Assembly (NCBI RefSeq): GCF_029533155.1
Contig: NZ_JAIZDB010000002.1
Span: 1 to 64,000, forward strand
Origin: Psychrobacillus antarcticus
GTDB lineage: Bacteria; Bacillota; Bacilli; Bacillales_A; Planococcaceae
Reading direction: 5' to 3'
Length of the DNA stretch: 64,000 nt
Below, one piece after another: positions 46,600 through 57,280 of this stretch. Below the pieces are notes generated by a model. It was given only the letters and a program-made list of their open reading frames with translations, was not told the DNA's origin and ran no database searches. The translations under genes were made by a program, and so were the position numbers. How positions within the stretch are numbered: the first letter of the stretch is position 1; every line of letters begins with the position of its first letter.

Positions 46600-47454
46600 A
46601 TGACAATTCAATGGTTTCCTGGTCATATGGCCAAAGCGAGAAGAGAAGTAACCGAAAACTTAAAATTAGTGGATATTGTATTTGAATTAATAGATGCACG
46701 TTTACCTCTATCATCTAGAAATCCAATGATAGATGAAGTTATACATCAGAAAACAAGATTGCTCATATTAAATAAAATGGATATGGCAGATGAAATGCAA
46801 ACTAAAAAATGGATTGCCTATTTTGAGGAAAAAGGGCATCCTGCGGTGGCAATTAACTCTTTAGAGGGAAAAGGGCTCCAAACCGTATTTAAGGCGGCAA
46901 AAGAGCTGTTAAAGCCTAAATGGGACCGTATGAAGGACAGAGGCATTAAACCTAGAGCAATTCGGGCAATGATTGTTGGTATCCCGAATGTGGGTAAATC
47001 CACGCTCATTAACCGATTTGCAAAGAAAAATATTGCCAGAACAGGTAATACACCGGGTGTAACGAAAAGGCAACAATGGATCAAGGTAGAAAGAGAAATT
47101 GAATTGTTAGATACACCGGGTATCTTATGGCCGAGATTTGAGGATCAGCAAGTGGGTTATAAACTTGCTCTTACAGGGGCTATTAAAGATGCAGTCATCA
47201 ATATGGAAGATTTAGCTGTTTACGGCTTAAATTTTTTGCAGGACCACTATCCAAAGCGTATGGAAGAACGGTATCAGATTAAAGAAGTTAACAAAGATTT
47301 AGTAGAAACGTTTGACCATATAGGGAAGTTAAGAAGATGTTATACAAACGGAACCGAAATAGATTACGATCAAGTTTCGGAACTTATTGTTCGAGACGTT
47401 CGTAATCTAAATCTAGGTAGATTAACATTTGATTTTGTGGAAGAATATGACTGA
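46600..47454 (+). CDS. rbgA: Ribosome biogenesis GTPase RbgA (YlqF)
   Basis: 284 residues. RbgA is a circularly permuted GTPase required for late 50S assembly. G4 NKMD (about 52-55) comes before G1 [13 protein letters not shown] and G3 DTPG. The start [11 protein letters not shown] is diagnostic. GGAGGTG precedes the ATG, 14 bases after the signal peptidase stop. A terminator follows. Confidence 0.96.
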   Translation: MTIQWFPGHMAKARREVTENLKLVDIVFELIDARLPLSSRNPMIDEVIHQKTRLLILNKMDMADEMQTKKWIAYFEEKGHPAVAINSLEGKGLQTVFKAAKELLKPKWDRMKDRGIKPRAIRAMIVGIPNVGKSTLINRFAKKNIARTGNTPGVTKRQQWIKVEREIELLDTPGILWPRFEDQQVGYKLALTGAIKDAVINMEDLAVYGLNFLQDHYPKRMEERYQIKEVNKDLVETFDHIGKLRRCYTNGTEIDYDQVSELIVRDVRNLNLGRLTFDFVEEYD

Positions 47455-47460
47455 ATTATG

Positions 47461-47500
47461 AACCCCTTTTTGCCAAATGGTAAAAAGGGGTTTGTCTTTT
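47461..47500 (+). terminator. Intrinsic terminator after rbgA
   Basis: AACCCCTTTTTGCC (47461-47474) pairs with GGTAAAAAGGGGTT (47479-47492) with one G-U pair, followed by TGTCTTTT. Confidence 0.88.
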
Positions 47501-47581
47501 CAGTAGAGTTTCCATTACATGTGGAGTTATTTAATTTTATACATATTTGCCGATACATAGATTAAGTGATAGAAAGTTGAT

Positions 47582-48361
47582 GTGAATGTAATGTTAAGTT
47601 TAAAAGAAATAAAAGAAAAATTGGAGCAATCTTCAGGCACAGAAACGTGGATAACTGAGTTAGAGCAGGATGAAAGAATCGGTGCTCGAAAACTATGGAC
47701 AAGTTGGAAAAGAAAACAACAACTCGTACTATTGGAGCGTCAAGCACATGAAGAAAAAATGGTATTTGATAGAAGTTATTGTTCTCGTGACAATGATTTA
47801 GTGGCAGGGGTAGATGAGGCAGGGCGCGGTCCTTTAGCAGGACCAGTAGTAACAGCGGCTGTCATACTTCAACAGAATACAGAAGATTTAATTGGCCTAG
47901 ATGATTCTAAACAATTATCCAGAAATAAACGAAATGAATTAGCTACAACGATTAAACAAAAGGCAATTGCTTATAGTATCCACTTTCAATCAGTTGAAAA
48001 AATAGACGAGCTCAATATTTACGAAGCAACGAAACAATCCATGACAGAAGCTGTTTTGAGTTTAGAAGCAAGACCAAATGTCGTATTAGTAGATGCCATG
48101 AAATTGCCAATTGATATAGAAACACATTCCATTATAAAAGGTGATGCAAAAAGCTTAGCAATTGCTGCGGCATCTATATTAGCTAAAACGGCTCGAGACG
48201 AATATATGGATCAATTACATGAGCAATTTCCTATGTATTTATTTAACAAGCATGCTGGTTATGGCACAAAGCTACATATCGAAATGATAGAACAATATGG
48301 GCCCACCCAGCATCATCGAACAACATTCGAACCGATTAAGTCTATATTAAGAATGAGGTGA
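47582..48361 (+). CDS. rnhB: Ribonuclease HII
   Basis: 259 residues. It cuts RNA in RNA-DNA hybrids and starts ribonucleotide repair. The N-terminal helical extension (about 1-70) is usual in Bacillus RnhB. Catalytic Asp78-Glu79 lie in GVDEAGRGPLAGP; later acidic residues are in VVLVDAMKL. GTG 47582 is spaced better from the weak AGAAAGT site than ATG 47591. ylqG follows four bases after the stop. Confidence 0.95.
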   Translation: MNVMLSLKEIKEKLEQSSGTETWITELEQDERIGARKLWTSWKRKQQLVLLERQAHEEKMVFDRSYCSRDNDLVAGVDEAGRGPLAGPVVTAAVILQQNTEDLIGLDDSKQLSRNKRNELATTIKQKAIAYSIHFQSVEKIDELNIYEATKQSMTEAVLSLEARPNVVLVDAMKLPIDIETHSIIKGDAKSLAIAAASILAKTARDEYMDQLHEQFPMYLFNKHAGYGTKLHIEMIEQYGPTQHHRTTFEPIKSILRMR

Positions 48362-48365
48362 TTAC

Positions 48366-50225
48366 GTGAATTCTACATCTTTTTCAATTATCCAATCACA
48401 AGGAACTTCTGCCATAAACTCTCCATTTCAAGTACCTATGAAGGAAGGTCAAGTAGTTCACGGTACGATTAAAAAATTGTACCCAAACCAAACGGCAGAA
48501 GTACAAATAGGCAATCAAAAAGTAATAGCTAAATTAGAGACTCCGCTAAAAGCTGGAGATTCTCATTTTTTTCAAGTTGAAAAATCGGCACCTGAATTAC
48601 AGTTAAAAGTAGTTACCGGCCCTCTCACGCAGGGAAATTCCATAGCACAACAAGGCCAACAATTATTACTAGCCATGAATTTGCCAAAAACAACTGAAAT
48701 GCAAGCAGCTATTCAGTTTTTTATGAAACAACAACTACCCGTTTCTAAAGAGACATTGATGCAAGTAGAACAATTATTAAAGCAACTGCCAAAAGATATG
48801 ACGATGAAAGCTGCGCTCGAGACTATTCAAAAAATGGTGGATATGAAACTTCCTTTAACAGCATCCATGCTACAGACGGTAACTAGCGGAAAATCGACTG
48901 ACGGACTGCATAATATCCTTCAAAATTTACAAACTCAATTACAGCTGGATCAAACAGTGTCGCCAGCATTAAAAAATAATATCCTTGAGAATTTAGTGAA
49001 ATTAGCAGAGCCATTCATTGGGCCAGTAGCTGGAGCAATGCTTGGGAAGCAAGTAGAAATCCTTCAAAACCAGCAGCAACCACTATCTTCTCGCTTACCG
49101 ATGTTACAACTTTTAAAAGAATCTAGTGTTTTGCCAACCACTGCAAGTCTTGCGAATCCTACTCCGATTTCTGGTCAGCAGGCAGTTGTGAATTCAGCTG
49201 GTGAATTATTATTAAAGCTTGGTCAGGCTCCTCCATCAGAAAAAGGACAAGTGTTAGAACAATTACGAAATTGGGTAAGTCAGCAGCCTTCTTTAACGTC
49301 CACCCAAAAAACTGAAGTACTGGCTTTATTAAAAAATGATAGTCAACCTAACCAACTACAAGCAGTCAATAATGCATTGACAAAAGTATTTGCAGAGCAA
49401 AGTCAACAAGCGATATTCTCAAAGGATTTGAATGGGTTAACCCCCAAGGAACATTTGGTGTCATTGCTAGGGAAAGGGACTACCGTAGAATCGATTGCAC
49501 AAACTTTACAACAAGTAACAAATAATAGTAAAAATCCTACAAGTAGTCCTTTATTAACTCAAACTATCGTACAAGCAGAACAACATGTTATACAGCAGCT
49601 AGATGGAAAAGCATTCGAGCATGCTATGAAAGAGGTATTAAAAACGCTTGGATTTGGTTATGAAGCGAAGCTAGGGAGTAATAGCGAAGAAATAAGACAA
49701 TTAGCTTCTCAATTAAAGCCACAAATAGTGGAGTTATTACAAAACCAAACCATTTCTTCTACGATCAGAGATAGTGCCGAAACAGTCCTTGCCCGCATGA
49801 ATGGATTACAAATACTATCCAATGAAAATGGACCCCAGCACCAATTGCTAATGCAAGTTCCATTAGAATTTTTAGGCAAAAAAATGGATGCTACACTTGA
49901 GTGGAATGGTCGTATGAAAGAAGACGGTAAAATTGACGCTGATTTTGCTAGAATAATGTTTTATTTGCAACTAGATACTTTAGAAGAAACGGTAGTAGAT
50001 ATGCAGGTGCAAAATAGAATAGTATCGATTACTTTATATAATAATGATGTGCAGTTAAGTTCGTTAGCTGAAAAGTATAAAGAAACAATAAAGAATGGAT
50101 TATCATCTGTCGGCTATCAGCTATCTGGAGTATTCATAAAAACATTCGAGCAACAAAAAATGACAGCGGCATTAAAATCGAAAGCAAACACGGTTGATGT
50201 GCAAGGAGTAGACATTCGTATATGA
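48366..50225 (+). CDS. ylqG: YlqG-like protein with FliK-like C-terminal domain
   Basis: 619 residues from GTG 48366. Residues 1-90 form a compact basic region, followed by a long Gln/Leu-rich helical stretch (about 95-420). The last about 120 residues (MQVPLEFLGKKMDATLEWNG ... IVSITLYNND ... VFIKTFEQQ) resemble the C-terminal domain of the flagellar hook-length protein FliK. It overlaps ylqH, an FlhB-tail-like protein, by four bases. FliK and FlhB tails interact in flagellar export, so the pair may form a related switch; the function is not established. Confidence 0.8.
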   Translation: MNSTSFSIIQSQGTSAINSPFQVPMKEGQVVHGTIKKLYPNQTAEVQIGNQKVIAKLETPLKAGDSHFFQVEKSAPELQLKVVTGPLTQGNSIAQQGQQLLLAMNLPKTTEMQAAIQFFMKQQLPVSKETLMQVEQLLKQLPKDMTMKAALETIQKMVDMKLPLTASMLQTVTSGKSTDGLHNILQNLQTQLQLDQTVSPALKNNILENLVKLAEPFIGPVAGAMLGKQVEILQNQQQPLSSRLPMLQLLKESSVLPTTASLANPTPISGQQAVVNSAGELLLKLGQAPPSEKGQVLEQLRNWVSQQPSLTSTQKTEVLALLKNDSQPNQLQAVNNALTKVFAEQSQQAIFSKDLNGLTPKEHLVSLLGKGTTVESIAQTLQQVTNNSKNPTSSPLLTQTIVQAEQHVIQQLDGKAFEHAMKEVLKTLGFGYEAKLGSNSEEIRQLASQLKPQIVELLQNQTISSTIRDSAETVLARMNGLQILSNENGPQHQLLMQVPLEFLGKKMDATLEWNGRMKEDGKIDADFARIMFYLQLDTLEETVVDMQVQNRIVSITLYNNDVQLSSLAEKYKETIKNGLSSVGYQLSGVFIKTFEQQKMTAALKSKANTVDVQGVDIRI

Positions 50226-50506
50226 AAGAGGAAAGATATACTCGAAAAGAAGCGGTAGCAATAACATATAATCCAGGGGTAAATGATGCACCAAAAATAG
50301 TTGCCAAAGGAAAAGGGAAAATAGCAGAAAATATTTTGGCAAAAGCGGAAGAGTTTAATGTACCGGTTCAGGAGGATGCGAGTTTAGTAGAACTTCTTGG
50401 ACAATTAGATATCAATCAATCTATTCCAGAGGAGCTATATCAGGCTGTGGCTGAGGTCTTTGCTTATGTTTATAAAATAGATAAAGAAAAAGGAAACCAA
50501 GGTTAA
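50222..50506 (+). CDS. ylqH: FlhB C-terminal-domain-like protein (YlqH)
   Basis: 94 residues resembling the cytoplasmic C-terminal domain of FlhB/YscU type III export proteins (RKEAVAITYNPGVNDAPKIVAKGKG ... LAKAEEFNVPV). No membrane part is present. The self-cleavage motif NPTH of real FlhB is NPGV here, so it cannot autocleave that way. It is coupled to ylqG by a four-base overlap and lies away from the main flagellar genes, though the flagellar operon starts 11 kb downstream. Confidence 0.88.
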   Translation: MKEERYTRKEAVAITYNPGVNDAPKIVAKGKGKIAENILAKAEEFNVPVQEDASLVELLGQLDINQSIPEELYQAVAEVFAYVYKIDKEKGNQG

Positions 50507-50560
50507 TATTCCGGTTGGTAAACTGAATATTCTCTATTTTACGCAAATGCTAGACTTTTG

Positions 50561-50589
50561 TGGACAAGTTGTGACACTTTGAATACAAT
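50561..50589 (+). promoter_or_regulatory. Candidate promoter of sucCD
   Basis: TGGACA (50561-50566) and TACAAT (50584-50589) with 17 bases between, about 48 bases before the sucC ATG. Confidence 0.5.
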
Positions 50590-50636
50590 TGAAAGGTAGT
50601 AAATTACTTGACTTAAGTTTGATTGGAGGATGTAAG

Positions 50637-51797
50637 ATGAATATCCATGAATATCAAGGTAAACAACTCCTTAGACAATATGGCGTAGCGGTTTCTAACG
50701 GAATTGTAGCTTTCTCACCAGATGAGGCAGTGAAAGCAGCAAAAGAATTAGGATCAAGCGTTATTGTTGTAAAAGCTCAAATTCACGCAGGTGGACGAGG
50801 TAAAGCTGGTGGAGTTAAAATCGCAAAAAATCTAGATGAGGTACGTGAATACGCGAAGGAACTATTAGGTAAAGTACTTGTTACTCACCAAACTGGCCCT
50901 GAAGGTAAAGAAATTAAACGTTTACTGATCGAAGAAGGAAGCGACATCAAGAAAGAATACTATGTAGGGTTAGTTTTAGACCGTTCAACTTCTCGTGTTA
51001 CATTAATGGGCTCTGAAGAGGGCGGTATGGACATTGAAGAAGTGGCTGCAAATTCTCCTGAAAAACTTTTCTATGAAGAAATCGATCCAGTTGTAGGCTT
51101 AACAGGCTTCCAAGCACGTCGTATGGCATTTAATATGAATATCCCAGCTAAACTAGTGAATAAAGCAGCTAAATTTATGCTTGGATTATATCAAGTTTAT
51201 AAAGAAAAAGATGCTTCAATCGTTGAAATCAACCCATTAGTAGTAACTACTGATGACGATGTTTTAGCGCTTGATGCAAAATTCAACTTCGATGGTAACG
51301 CATTATATCGTCATAAAGATATTTTAGAAATGCGTGATTATGATGAAGAGGATCCAAAAGAAATTGAAGCTTCAAAATATGACCTAAGCTATATTTCATT
51401 AGACGGAAATATCGGTTGTATGGTTAATGGTGCAGGACTAGCTATGGCAACAATGGATACGATTAGCTATTACGGCGGTTCACCCGCAAACTTCCTTGAC
51501 GTTGGGGGCGGCGCGACAGCTGAAAAAGTAACAGAAGCATTCAAAATCATCCTTTCTGATAAAAACGTAAAAGGCATTTTTGTTAATATCTTCGGTGGTA
51601 TTATGAAGTGTGACATTATCGCTGAAGGTGTTATTATTGCAGCGAAAGAACTAGGTCTAGTAGTACCACTTGTAGTTCGTTTAGAAGGTACTAACGTAGA
51701 ATTAGGTAAAAAACTATTAAATGAATCAGGCTTAAATATCGTTGCTGCAGATTCAATGGCAGACGGTGCTCAAAAAATCGTTAATCTTGTAGGATAA
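50637..51797 (+). CDS. sucC: Succinyl-CoA synthetase, beta subunit
   Basis: 386 residues from ATG 50637, with GGAGG upstream; an in-frame TTG at 50589 falls in the promoter. The ATP-grasp domain (about 1-235) begins [17 protein letters not shown], and the C-terminal CoA-ligase domain contains [18 protein letters not shown]. With SucD it makes ATP or GTP from succinyl-CoA in the TCA cycle. sucD follows 18 bases later. Confidence 0.97.
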   Translation: MNIHEYQGKQLLRQYGVAVSNGIVAFSPDEAVKAAKELGSSVIVVKAQIHAGGRGKAGGVKIAKNLDEVREYAKELLGKVLVTHQTGPEGKEIKRLLIEEGSDIKKEYYVGLVLDRSTSRVTLMGSEEGGMDIEEVAANSPEKLFYEEIDPVVGLTGFQARRMAFNMNIPAKLVNKAAKFMLGLYQVYKEKDASIVEINPLVVTTDDDVLALDAKFNFDGNALYRHKDILEMRDYDEEDPKEIEASKYDLSYISLDGNIGCMVNGAGLAMATMDTISYYGGSPANFLDVGGGATAEKVTEAFKIILSDKNVKGIFVNIFGGIMKCDIIAEGVIIAAKELGLVVPLVVRLEGTNVELGKKLLNESGLNIVAADSMADGAQKIVNLVG

Positions 51798-51815
51798 GAA
51801 AGGCAGGGACAAAAA

Positions 51816-52718
51816 GTGAGCATATATATTAATAAAGATACTAAAGTAATTGTACAAGGAATTACGGGCTCAACTGCTCTTTTCCATACAAAGCAAATGT
51901 TAGAATATGGAACTAAAATCGTTGCTGGGGTAACACCTGGTAAAGGTGGAACAGAAGTAGAAGGAGTGCCAGTTTTCAATACAGTGGAAGACGCTGTTAA
52001 AGCTACTGGCGCTAATGTTTCTGTAATTTATGTTCCAGCACCATTTGCTGCAGATGCGATTTTAGAAGCTGTTGATGCTGATTTAGATATGACTATTTGT
52101 ATAACGGAGCATATCCCAGTGCTCGACATGGTTAACGTTAGACGTTACATGGAAGGCAAGAAAACTCGTCTAGTTGGACCAAACTGCCCAGGTGTTATTA
52201 CTGCAGATGAATGTAAAATTGGTATTATGCCAGGCTACATCAACACTAAAGGCCATGTAGGAGTAGTTTCTCGTTCAGGGACTCTAACTTATGAGGCTGT
52301 TCTACAATTAACTGATGCAGGTATCGGTCAATCTACTTCTGTAGGTATTGGTGGAGATCCGGTTAACGGAACAAACTTCATCGATGTTCTAAAAGAATTC
52401 AATGATGACCCTGACACATATGCAGCAGTAATGATTGGGGAAATTGGTGGAACTGCAGAAGAAGAGGCAGCTGAATGGATTAAAGCTAATATGACAAAAC
52501 CTGTCATTGGATTCATCGGTGGTCAAACTGCACCTGAGGGTAAACGTATGGGTCATGCTGGAGCTATTATTTCTGGTGGACAAGGCACGGCAGAAGGAAA
52601 AATCAAAGCAATGGAAGCAGCTGGCATGAAAGTTGCGGCAACTCCATCTGTTATTGGTGAAACTTTAATCGAAGCAATTAAAGAAGCAGGTATTTACGAT
52701 TCTTGTAAAACACATTAA
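51816..52718 (+). CDS. sucD: Succinyl-CoA synthetase, alpha subunit
   Basis: 300 residues from GTG 51816. The CoA-binding Rossmann domain is seen in [18 protein letters not shown]. The ligase domain contains [17 protein letters not shown], holding the phosphorylated active-site His (GHAG). It is the second gene of the pair and ends at a terminator. Confidence 0.97.
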   Translation: MSIYINKDTKVIVQGITGSTALFHTKQMLEYGTKIVAGVTPGKGGTEVEGVPVFNTVEDAVKATGANVSVIYVPAPFAADAILEAVDADLDMTICITEHIPVLDMVNVRRYMEGKKTRLVGPNCPGVITADECKIGIMPGYINTKGHVGVVSRSGTLTYEAVLQLTDAGIGQSTSVGIGGDPVNGTNFIDVLKEFNDDPDTYAAVMIGEIGGTAEEEAAEWIKANMTKPVIGFIGGQTAPEGKRMGHAGAIISGGQGTAEGKIKAMEAAGMKVAATPSVIGETLIEAIKEAGIYDSCKTH

Positions 52719-52726
52719 GATAAAAG

Positions 52727-52761
52727 TACGGCACATCAACCGGTGTTGCCGTATTTTTTTT
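52727..52761 (+). terminator. Intrinsic terminator after sucD
   Basis: TACGGCA (52727-52733) pairs with TGCCGTA (52747-52753), followed by eight T's. Confidence 0.8.
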
Positions 52762-52824
52762 AAATATCCCACGCACGAATGGACAAATATTACTAAACTA
52801 GTCATATAAATAAGGAGGAAACCA

Positions 52825-53706
52825 ATGAATAATGATCAATTTACTAACCGTTTTTTAGCTTTACATTATATTTTTCCGGTGCCACTAAATAAGTTATTCC
52901 CATTACTTGAATATGATCCTGAACTATCTAAATTAGAAAAGATATCCCCGCAATTATTGTCGAAACTATGTAAAATAACCCTCGAACGCGCTATTAAACT
53001 ACAAAAAATGTTTCAAGAATTTGTCGAAACTCCGATGATTCAAATGTATGAAAAGCAATCGATTACCCCCATTCTTTTTTCCGATCCCAACTATCCTAAA
53101 AGTCTATTAAATTTATATGATCCTCCAGCCGCGATATACGTAAAAGGTAAAATTGAATTACTTTCCAACCCTAAAAAAATAGCAATTATTGGTTCTAGAG
53201 AGGCAACGGATTATTCCGCCGAAAGTATCAAAACTATACTCCCCCCATTAATAAACGAAGAGTATGTAATTGTTAGTGGTCTTGCAAAGGGAGCAGATAC
53301 TTTAGCTCATGAAATAACGATGAACTTAGGTGGCAAAACGATTGCAGTTCTAGGAACAGGATTATTTCATGTATACCCTAAACAAAATATTAAATTGGCT
53401 AATGAAATGGTGAAAAATCAGTTATTATTGACAGAGTACCCTCCGTATATAACACCACAGAAGTGGAATTTTCCTATGAGAAATAGAATTATTAGTGGAC
53501 TTTCCAAAGGTGTCGTTATTACAGAAGCGACAAAAAAGAGTGGTACAGTTTCCACTATGGAGCATGCATTAGAAAATGGTAAGGAGATTTTTGCAATTCC
53601 TGGATCTATCCACTCTCCACTTTCTGTAGGTCCGCATATGCTTATATTAGAGGGTGCCAAGCCAGTTTGGGACGGCCATCAAATACTGGAAGAATTAATT
53701 AAATAA
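52825..53706 (+). CDS. dprA: DNA processing protein DprA (Smf)
   Basis: 293 residues. DprA loads RecA on incoming single-stranded DNA during transformation. The Rossmann core is clear: IIGSREATDYSAES, SGLAKGADTLAHE, AVLGTGLFHVYP and PMRNRIISGLSKGVVITEA. The N-terminal part is helical and no C-terminal winged helix is evident. It lies between sucD and topA as in B. subtilis (smf). GGAGG precedes the ATG. Confidence 0.95.
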   Translation: MNNDQFTNRFLALHYIFPVPLNKLFPLLEYDPELSKLEKISPQLLSKLCKITLERAIKLQKMFQEFVETPMIQMYEKQSITPILFSDPNYPKSLLNLYDPPAAIYVKGKIELLSNPKKIAIIGSREATDYSAESIKTILPPLINEEYVIVSGLAKGADTLAHEITMNLGGKTIAVLGTGLFHVYPKQNIKLANEMVKNQLLLTEYPPYITPQKWNFPMRNRIISGLSKGVVITEATKKSGTVSTMEHALENGKEIFAIPGSIHSPLSVGPHMLILEGAKPVWDGHQILEELIK

Positions 53707-53727
53707 AAAACAAAAAAATGAAAAGTC

Positions 53728-53756
53728 TTGCTTTTATAAGAAAACTGTTATACATT
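53728..53756 (+). promoter_or_regulatory. Candidate promoter of topA
   Basis: TTGCTT (53728-53733) and TACATT (53751-53756) with a 17-base spacer, about 60 bases before topA. Confidence 0.5.
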
Positions 53757-53816
53757 TTGCAACAGGTATTTGTTTTGTAGATTAAAGCGAGTTACCTTCT
53801 ATAAGGAGGCAGATTT

Positions 53817-55892
53817 ATGTCGGATTATTTGGTAATTGTTGAATCACCAGCAAAGGCAAAAACAATAGAAAAATATCTTGGAAAGAAATATAAAGTGAAA
53901 GCATCGATTGGTCACGTACGTGATCTACCTAGAAGTCAAATGGGTGTCGATACGGAAAATAACTACGAACCAAAGTATATAACAATTAGGGGTAAAGGCC
54001 CTGTACTACAAGAATTAAAAACAGCAGCAAAAAAAGCGAAGAAAATTTATCTCGCGGCTGACCCTGACAGAGAAGGGGAAGCAATTGCATGGCATTTGGC
54101 AAAAGCTTTAAATGTTGATATTGAATCAGATTGCCGGGTAGTATTCAATGAAATTACAAAAGAGGCAATACTAGAATCCTTTAAACACCCTAGACCAATA
54201 AATACGGATTTAGTAGATGCTCAGCAAGCAAGAAGAATTTTAGACAGACTGGTAGGATACAATATAAGTCCAATTTTATGGAAAAAAGTTAAAAAAGGAC
54301 TTTCAGCAGGACGTGTTCAATCGGTAGCTCTTCGTTTAATTATGGATCGAGAAAATGAGATAAATAATTTCACACCAGAAGAATACTGGACAATTGAAGG
54401 GCAATTCGATAAAAGCAAGAAAGCATTCGATGCTCTCTATTATGGCAGTGAAAAAGAAAAACGTAAGCTTACGAATGAACAAGAAGTAAAAGAAGTGTTA
54501 ACATTAATTAAAGGTAAAAAATTTGAAGTTGCCAATGTAGTGAAAAAAGAACGCAAACGTAATCCAGCTCTTTCATTTACTACATCCTCGCTTCAACAGG
54601 AAGCTGCTAGAAAGCTGAATTTTAGAGCTAGAAAAACAATGATGCTTGCACAGCAATTATATGAAGGAATTGACCTAGGCAAAAAACAAGGTATAGTCGG
54701 GTTAATTACTTATATGCGTACAGATTCAACAAGAATCTCTGAGAGTGCAAAGGCAGATGCACAGGAATATATTAAAAATGAATATGGTTCGGAATACATT
54801 TCGACGAAGGAAGCAGAAAAGCAATCGAAGAAATCACAAGATGCCCACGAAGCTGTTCGACCTACCAGTGTATTAAGAACCCCAAATGAAGTTAAAGCAA
54901 TTCTATCTCGTGACCAACTAAAGTTATACAAATTAATATGGGAACGTTTTTTAGCTAGTCAAATGGCATCAGCTATACTAGACACCGTAGCCGTTGACCT
55001 TAAAAACGGGGAAGTTTACTTTAGAGCAAATGGTTCTCAAGTTAAATTTCCAGGATTTATGAAGGTGTATGTGGAAGGTTCGGATGATCAAACAGATGAT
55101 AAGGACAAGCTATTACCGATTCTAGAGGTCGGAGATAAGGTCAATGCATTGTCCATTGATCCGAAGCAACATTTTACTCAACCTCCTCCAAGATACTCGG
55201 AAGCAAGACTTGTGAAAACACTAGAAGAGATAGGGATAGGTAGACCCTCTACTTATGCTCCAACTTTAGATACGATTCAAAAACGAGGATATGTAGCTTT
55301 AGAAACGAAGCGTTTTGTTCCTACTGAGCTTGGAACAATTGTCCATCATCTCGTATTGGAGTTCTTCCCTCAAATTTTAGATATAGAGTTTACTGCCCAG
55401 ATGGAAAGAGATTTGGATAGTGTAGAAGAGGGACATGTTAAATGGGTGGAAGTAATTGATGGCTTCTATCAAGATTTTGAGAAGCGTGTCATTTATGCAG
55501 ACGCTGAGATGGAAAAAATTGTTATTAAAGATGAACCAACAGGAGAAGATTGTGAAAACTGTGGTTCACCAATGGTGTATAAATTAGGGCGATACGGTAA
55601 ATTTATGGCTTGTAGCAACTTCCCCGAATGTCGCAATACAAAGGCAATTATCAAGGAAATAGGTGTCCCTTGCCGATCGTGTGAAGAGGGTCAAATAGTA
55701 GAAAGAAAAAGTAAAACAAAGCGGTTGTTTTATGGCTGTAACCAATATCCAACATGTGAATTCGTTTCATGGGATAAGCCGATAGCCCGACCATGTCCAA
55801 AATGTAATGAAATGTTAGTAGAGAAGAAATTGAAAAAAGGTATACAAATACAATGTGTTGCGTGTGATTATAAAGAAGATCCGCAAAGTTAG
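53817..55892 (+). CDS. topA: DNA topoisomerase I
   Basis: 691 residues, full length. It relaxes negative supercoils. The Toprim domain has [16 protein letters not shown] and [13 protein letters not shown]; the catalytic Tyr is in [14 protein letters not shown] near residue 300. Three C-terminal zinc ribbons are visible (CENCGSP...CSNFPEC; CRSCEEG...CNQYPTC; CPKC...CVAC). trmFO follows 15 bases later. Confidence 0.97.
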   Translation: MSDYLVIVESPAKAKTIEKYLGKKYKVKASIGHVRDLPRSQMGVDTENNYEPKYITIRGKGPVLQELKTAAKKAKKIYLAADPDREGEAIAWHLAKALNVDIESDCRVVFNEITKEAILESFKHPRPINTDLVDAQQARRILDRLVGYNISPILWKKVKKGLSAGRVQSVALRLIMDRENEINNFTPEEYWTIEGQFDKSKKAFDALYYGSEKEKRKLTNEQEVKEVLTLIKGKKFEVANVVKKERKRNPALSFTTSSLQQEAARKLNFRARKTMMLAQQLYEGIDLGKKQGIVGLITYMRTDSTRISESAKADAQEYIKNEYGSEYISTKEAEKQSKKSQDAHEAVRPTSVLRTPNEVKAILSRDQLKLYKLIWERFLASQMASAILDTVAVDLKNGEVYFRANGSQVKFPGFMKVYVEGSDDQTDDKDKLLPILEVGDKVNALSIDPKQHFTQPPPRYSEARLVKTLEEIGIGRPSTYAPTLDTIQKRGYVALETKRFVPTELGTIVHHLVLEFFPQILDIEFTAQMERDLDSVEEGHVKWVEVIDGFYQDFEKRVIYADAEMEKIVIKDEPTGEDCENCGSPMVYKLGRYGKFMACSNFPECRNTKAIIKEIGVPCRSCEEGQIVERKSKTKRLFYGCNQYPTCEFVSWDKPIARPCPKCNEMLVEKKLKKGIQIQCVACDYKEDPQS

Positions 55893-55907
55893 AAAGAAGG
55901 CTACGAC

Positions 55908-57218
55908 ATGACTGAAATAGTAAACGTTATTGGTGCAGGACTTGCAGGAAGTGAAGCAGCGTGGCAAATAGCAAAAAGAGGTATAAATGTACGTCTTTAC
56001 GAAATGCGACCTGTTAAACAAACCCCTGCGCATCATACGGACAAATTTGCTGAATTAGTATGCTCCAATTCACTTAGAGCGAATAACTTAACTAATGCTG
56101 TAGGCGTTATTAAAGAAGAAATGCGTATGTTGGACTCGATTATTATACAATCAGCAGATAATAGTAGTGTGCCTGCTGGAGGTGCACTTGCAGTTGACAG
56201 ACATGATTTCTCCGGAAAAGTTACAGAAGCTATACGTAACCATCCGTTAATAGAAATTGTCAATGAGGAAGTAACAGAAATCCCAGAAGGCATCACTATA
56301 ATAGCGACTGGCCCATTAACTTCTCCAGCTCTTGCGGAAAAGGTAAAAGAGCTGACTGGTCAAGATTACTTGTATTTTTATGATGCTGCGGCTCCGATCG
56401 TAGAAAAAGATAGCATTGATATGGATAAAGTTTATCTGAAATCCAGATACGACAAAGGGGAAGCTGCTTACTTAAATTGTCCGATGACTGAGGATGAGTT
56501 TAATCGCTTTTACGATGCTTTGGTAGCTGCGGAAGTTGTACCATTAAAAGAATTTGAAAAAGAAATTTTCTTTGAGGGCTGTATGCCTGTTGAGGTAATG
56601 GCTGGGCGTGGTCGTAAGACATTGTTATTTGGGCCGATGAAACCGGTAGGATTAGAAGATCCCAAAACAGGGGAACGTCCATATGCAGTAGTTCAGCTTC
56701 GACAAGATGATGGTGCGGGTACACTTTATAATATTGTTGGCTTCCAGACACATTTGAAATGGGGACCACAAAAAGAGGTATTGAAACTAATACCTGGTCT
56801 TGAAAACGTGGAGATTGTGCGTTACGGTGTTATGCATCGTAATACGTTCATTAATTCGCCATATGTCCTAGAACCAACTTATCAGTTAAAAGCAAATAAA
56901 CAAATTTTCTTTGCTGGTCAAATGACAGGTGTAGAAGGTTATGTAGAGTCAGCGGGTAGTGGATTATTGGCTGGCATTAATGCAGCTAAACTAGCTAAAG
57001 GTGAAGATTTAGTCGTATTTCCGGCTGAAACAGCACTTGGAAGCATGGCAAGATATATAACAGAAGCGAACCCAAAAAACTTCCAACCGATGAATATTAA
57101 TTTTGGTTTATTCCCTGACTTACAGCCAAAAGTTAGAGATAAAAAAGTGAAAACCGAACAATTAGCAAATAGAGCACTGACAACAATTCGAAATTTTATG
57201 AAAAGTACTGCGTTATAA
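55908..57218 (+). CDS. trmFO: Folate-dependent tRNA U54 methyltransferase TrmFO
   Basis: 436 residues. TrmFO uses FAD and methylene-tetrahydrofolate to make m5U54 in tRNA, in place of TrmA. The FAD site [16 protein letters not shown] opens the protein, and the [11 protein letters not shown] motif and [15 protein letters not shown] are typical. It lies next to topA as in B. subtilis (gid). A terminator follows. Confidence 0.97.
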   Translation: MTEIVNVIGAGLAGSEAAWQIAKRGINVRLYEMRPVKQTPAHHTDKFAELVCSNSLRANNLTNAVGVIKEEMRMLDSIIIQSADNSSVPAGGALAVDRHDFSGKVTEAIRNHPLIEIVNEEVTEIPEGITIIATGPLTSPALAEKVKELTGQDYLYFYDAAAPIVEKDSIDMDKVYLKSRYDKGEAAYLNCPMTEDEFNRFYDALVAAEVVPLKEFEKEIFFEGCMPVEVMAGRGRKTLLFGPMKPVGLEDPKTGERPYAVVQLRQDDGAGTLYNIVGFQTHLKWGPQKEVLKLIPGLENVEIVRYGVMHRNTFINSPYVLEPTYQLKANKQIFFAGQMTGVEGYVESAGSGLLAGINAAKLAKGEDLVVFPAETALGSMARYITEANPKNFQPMNINFGLFPDLQPKVRDKKVKTEQLANRALTTIRNFMKSTAL

Positions 57219-57222
57219 TTGC

Positions 57223-57263
57223 TAAAAGCCTCTCAAAAGTTGTATACTTTTAGAGGCTTTTAT
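57223..57263 (+). terminator. Intrinsic terminator after trmFO
   Basis: TAAAAGCCTCT (57223-57233) pairs with AGAGGCTTTTA (57252-57262), extended by AAAAGT/ACTTTT inside. Confidence 0.85.
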
Positions 57264-57280
57264 AATGCAGATATATTGGA

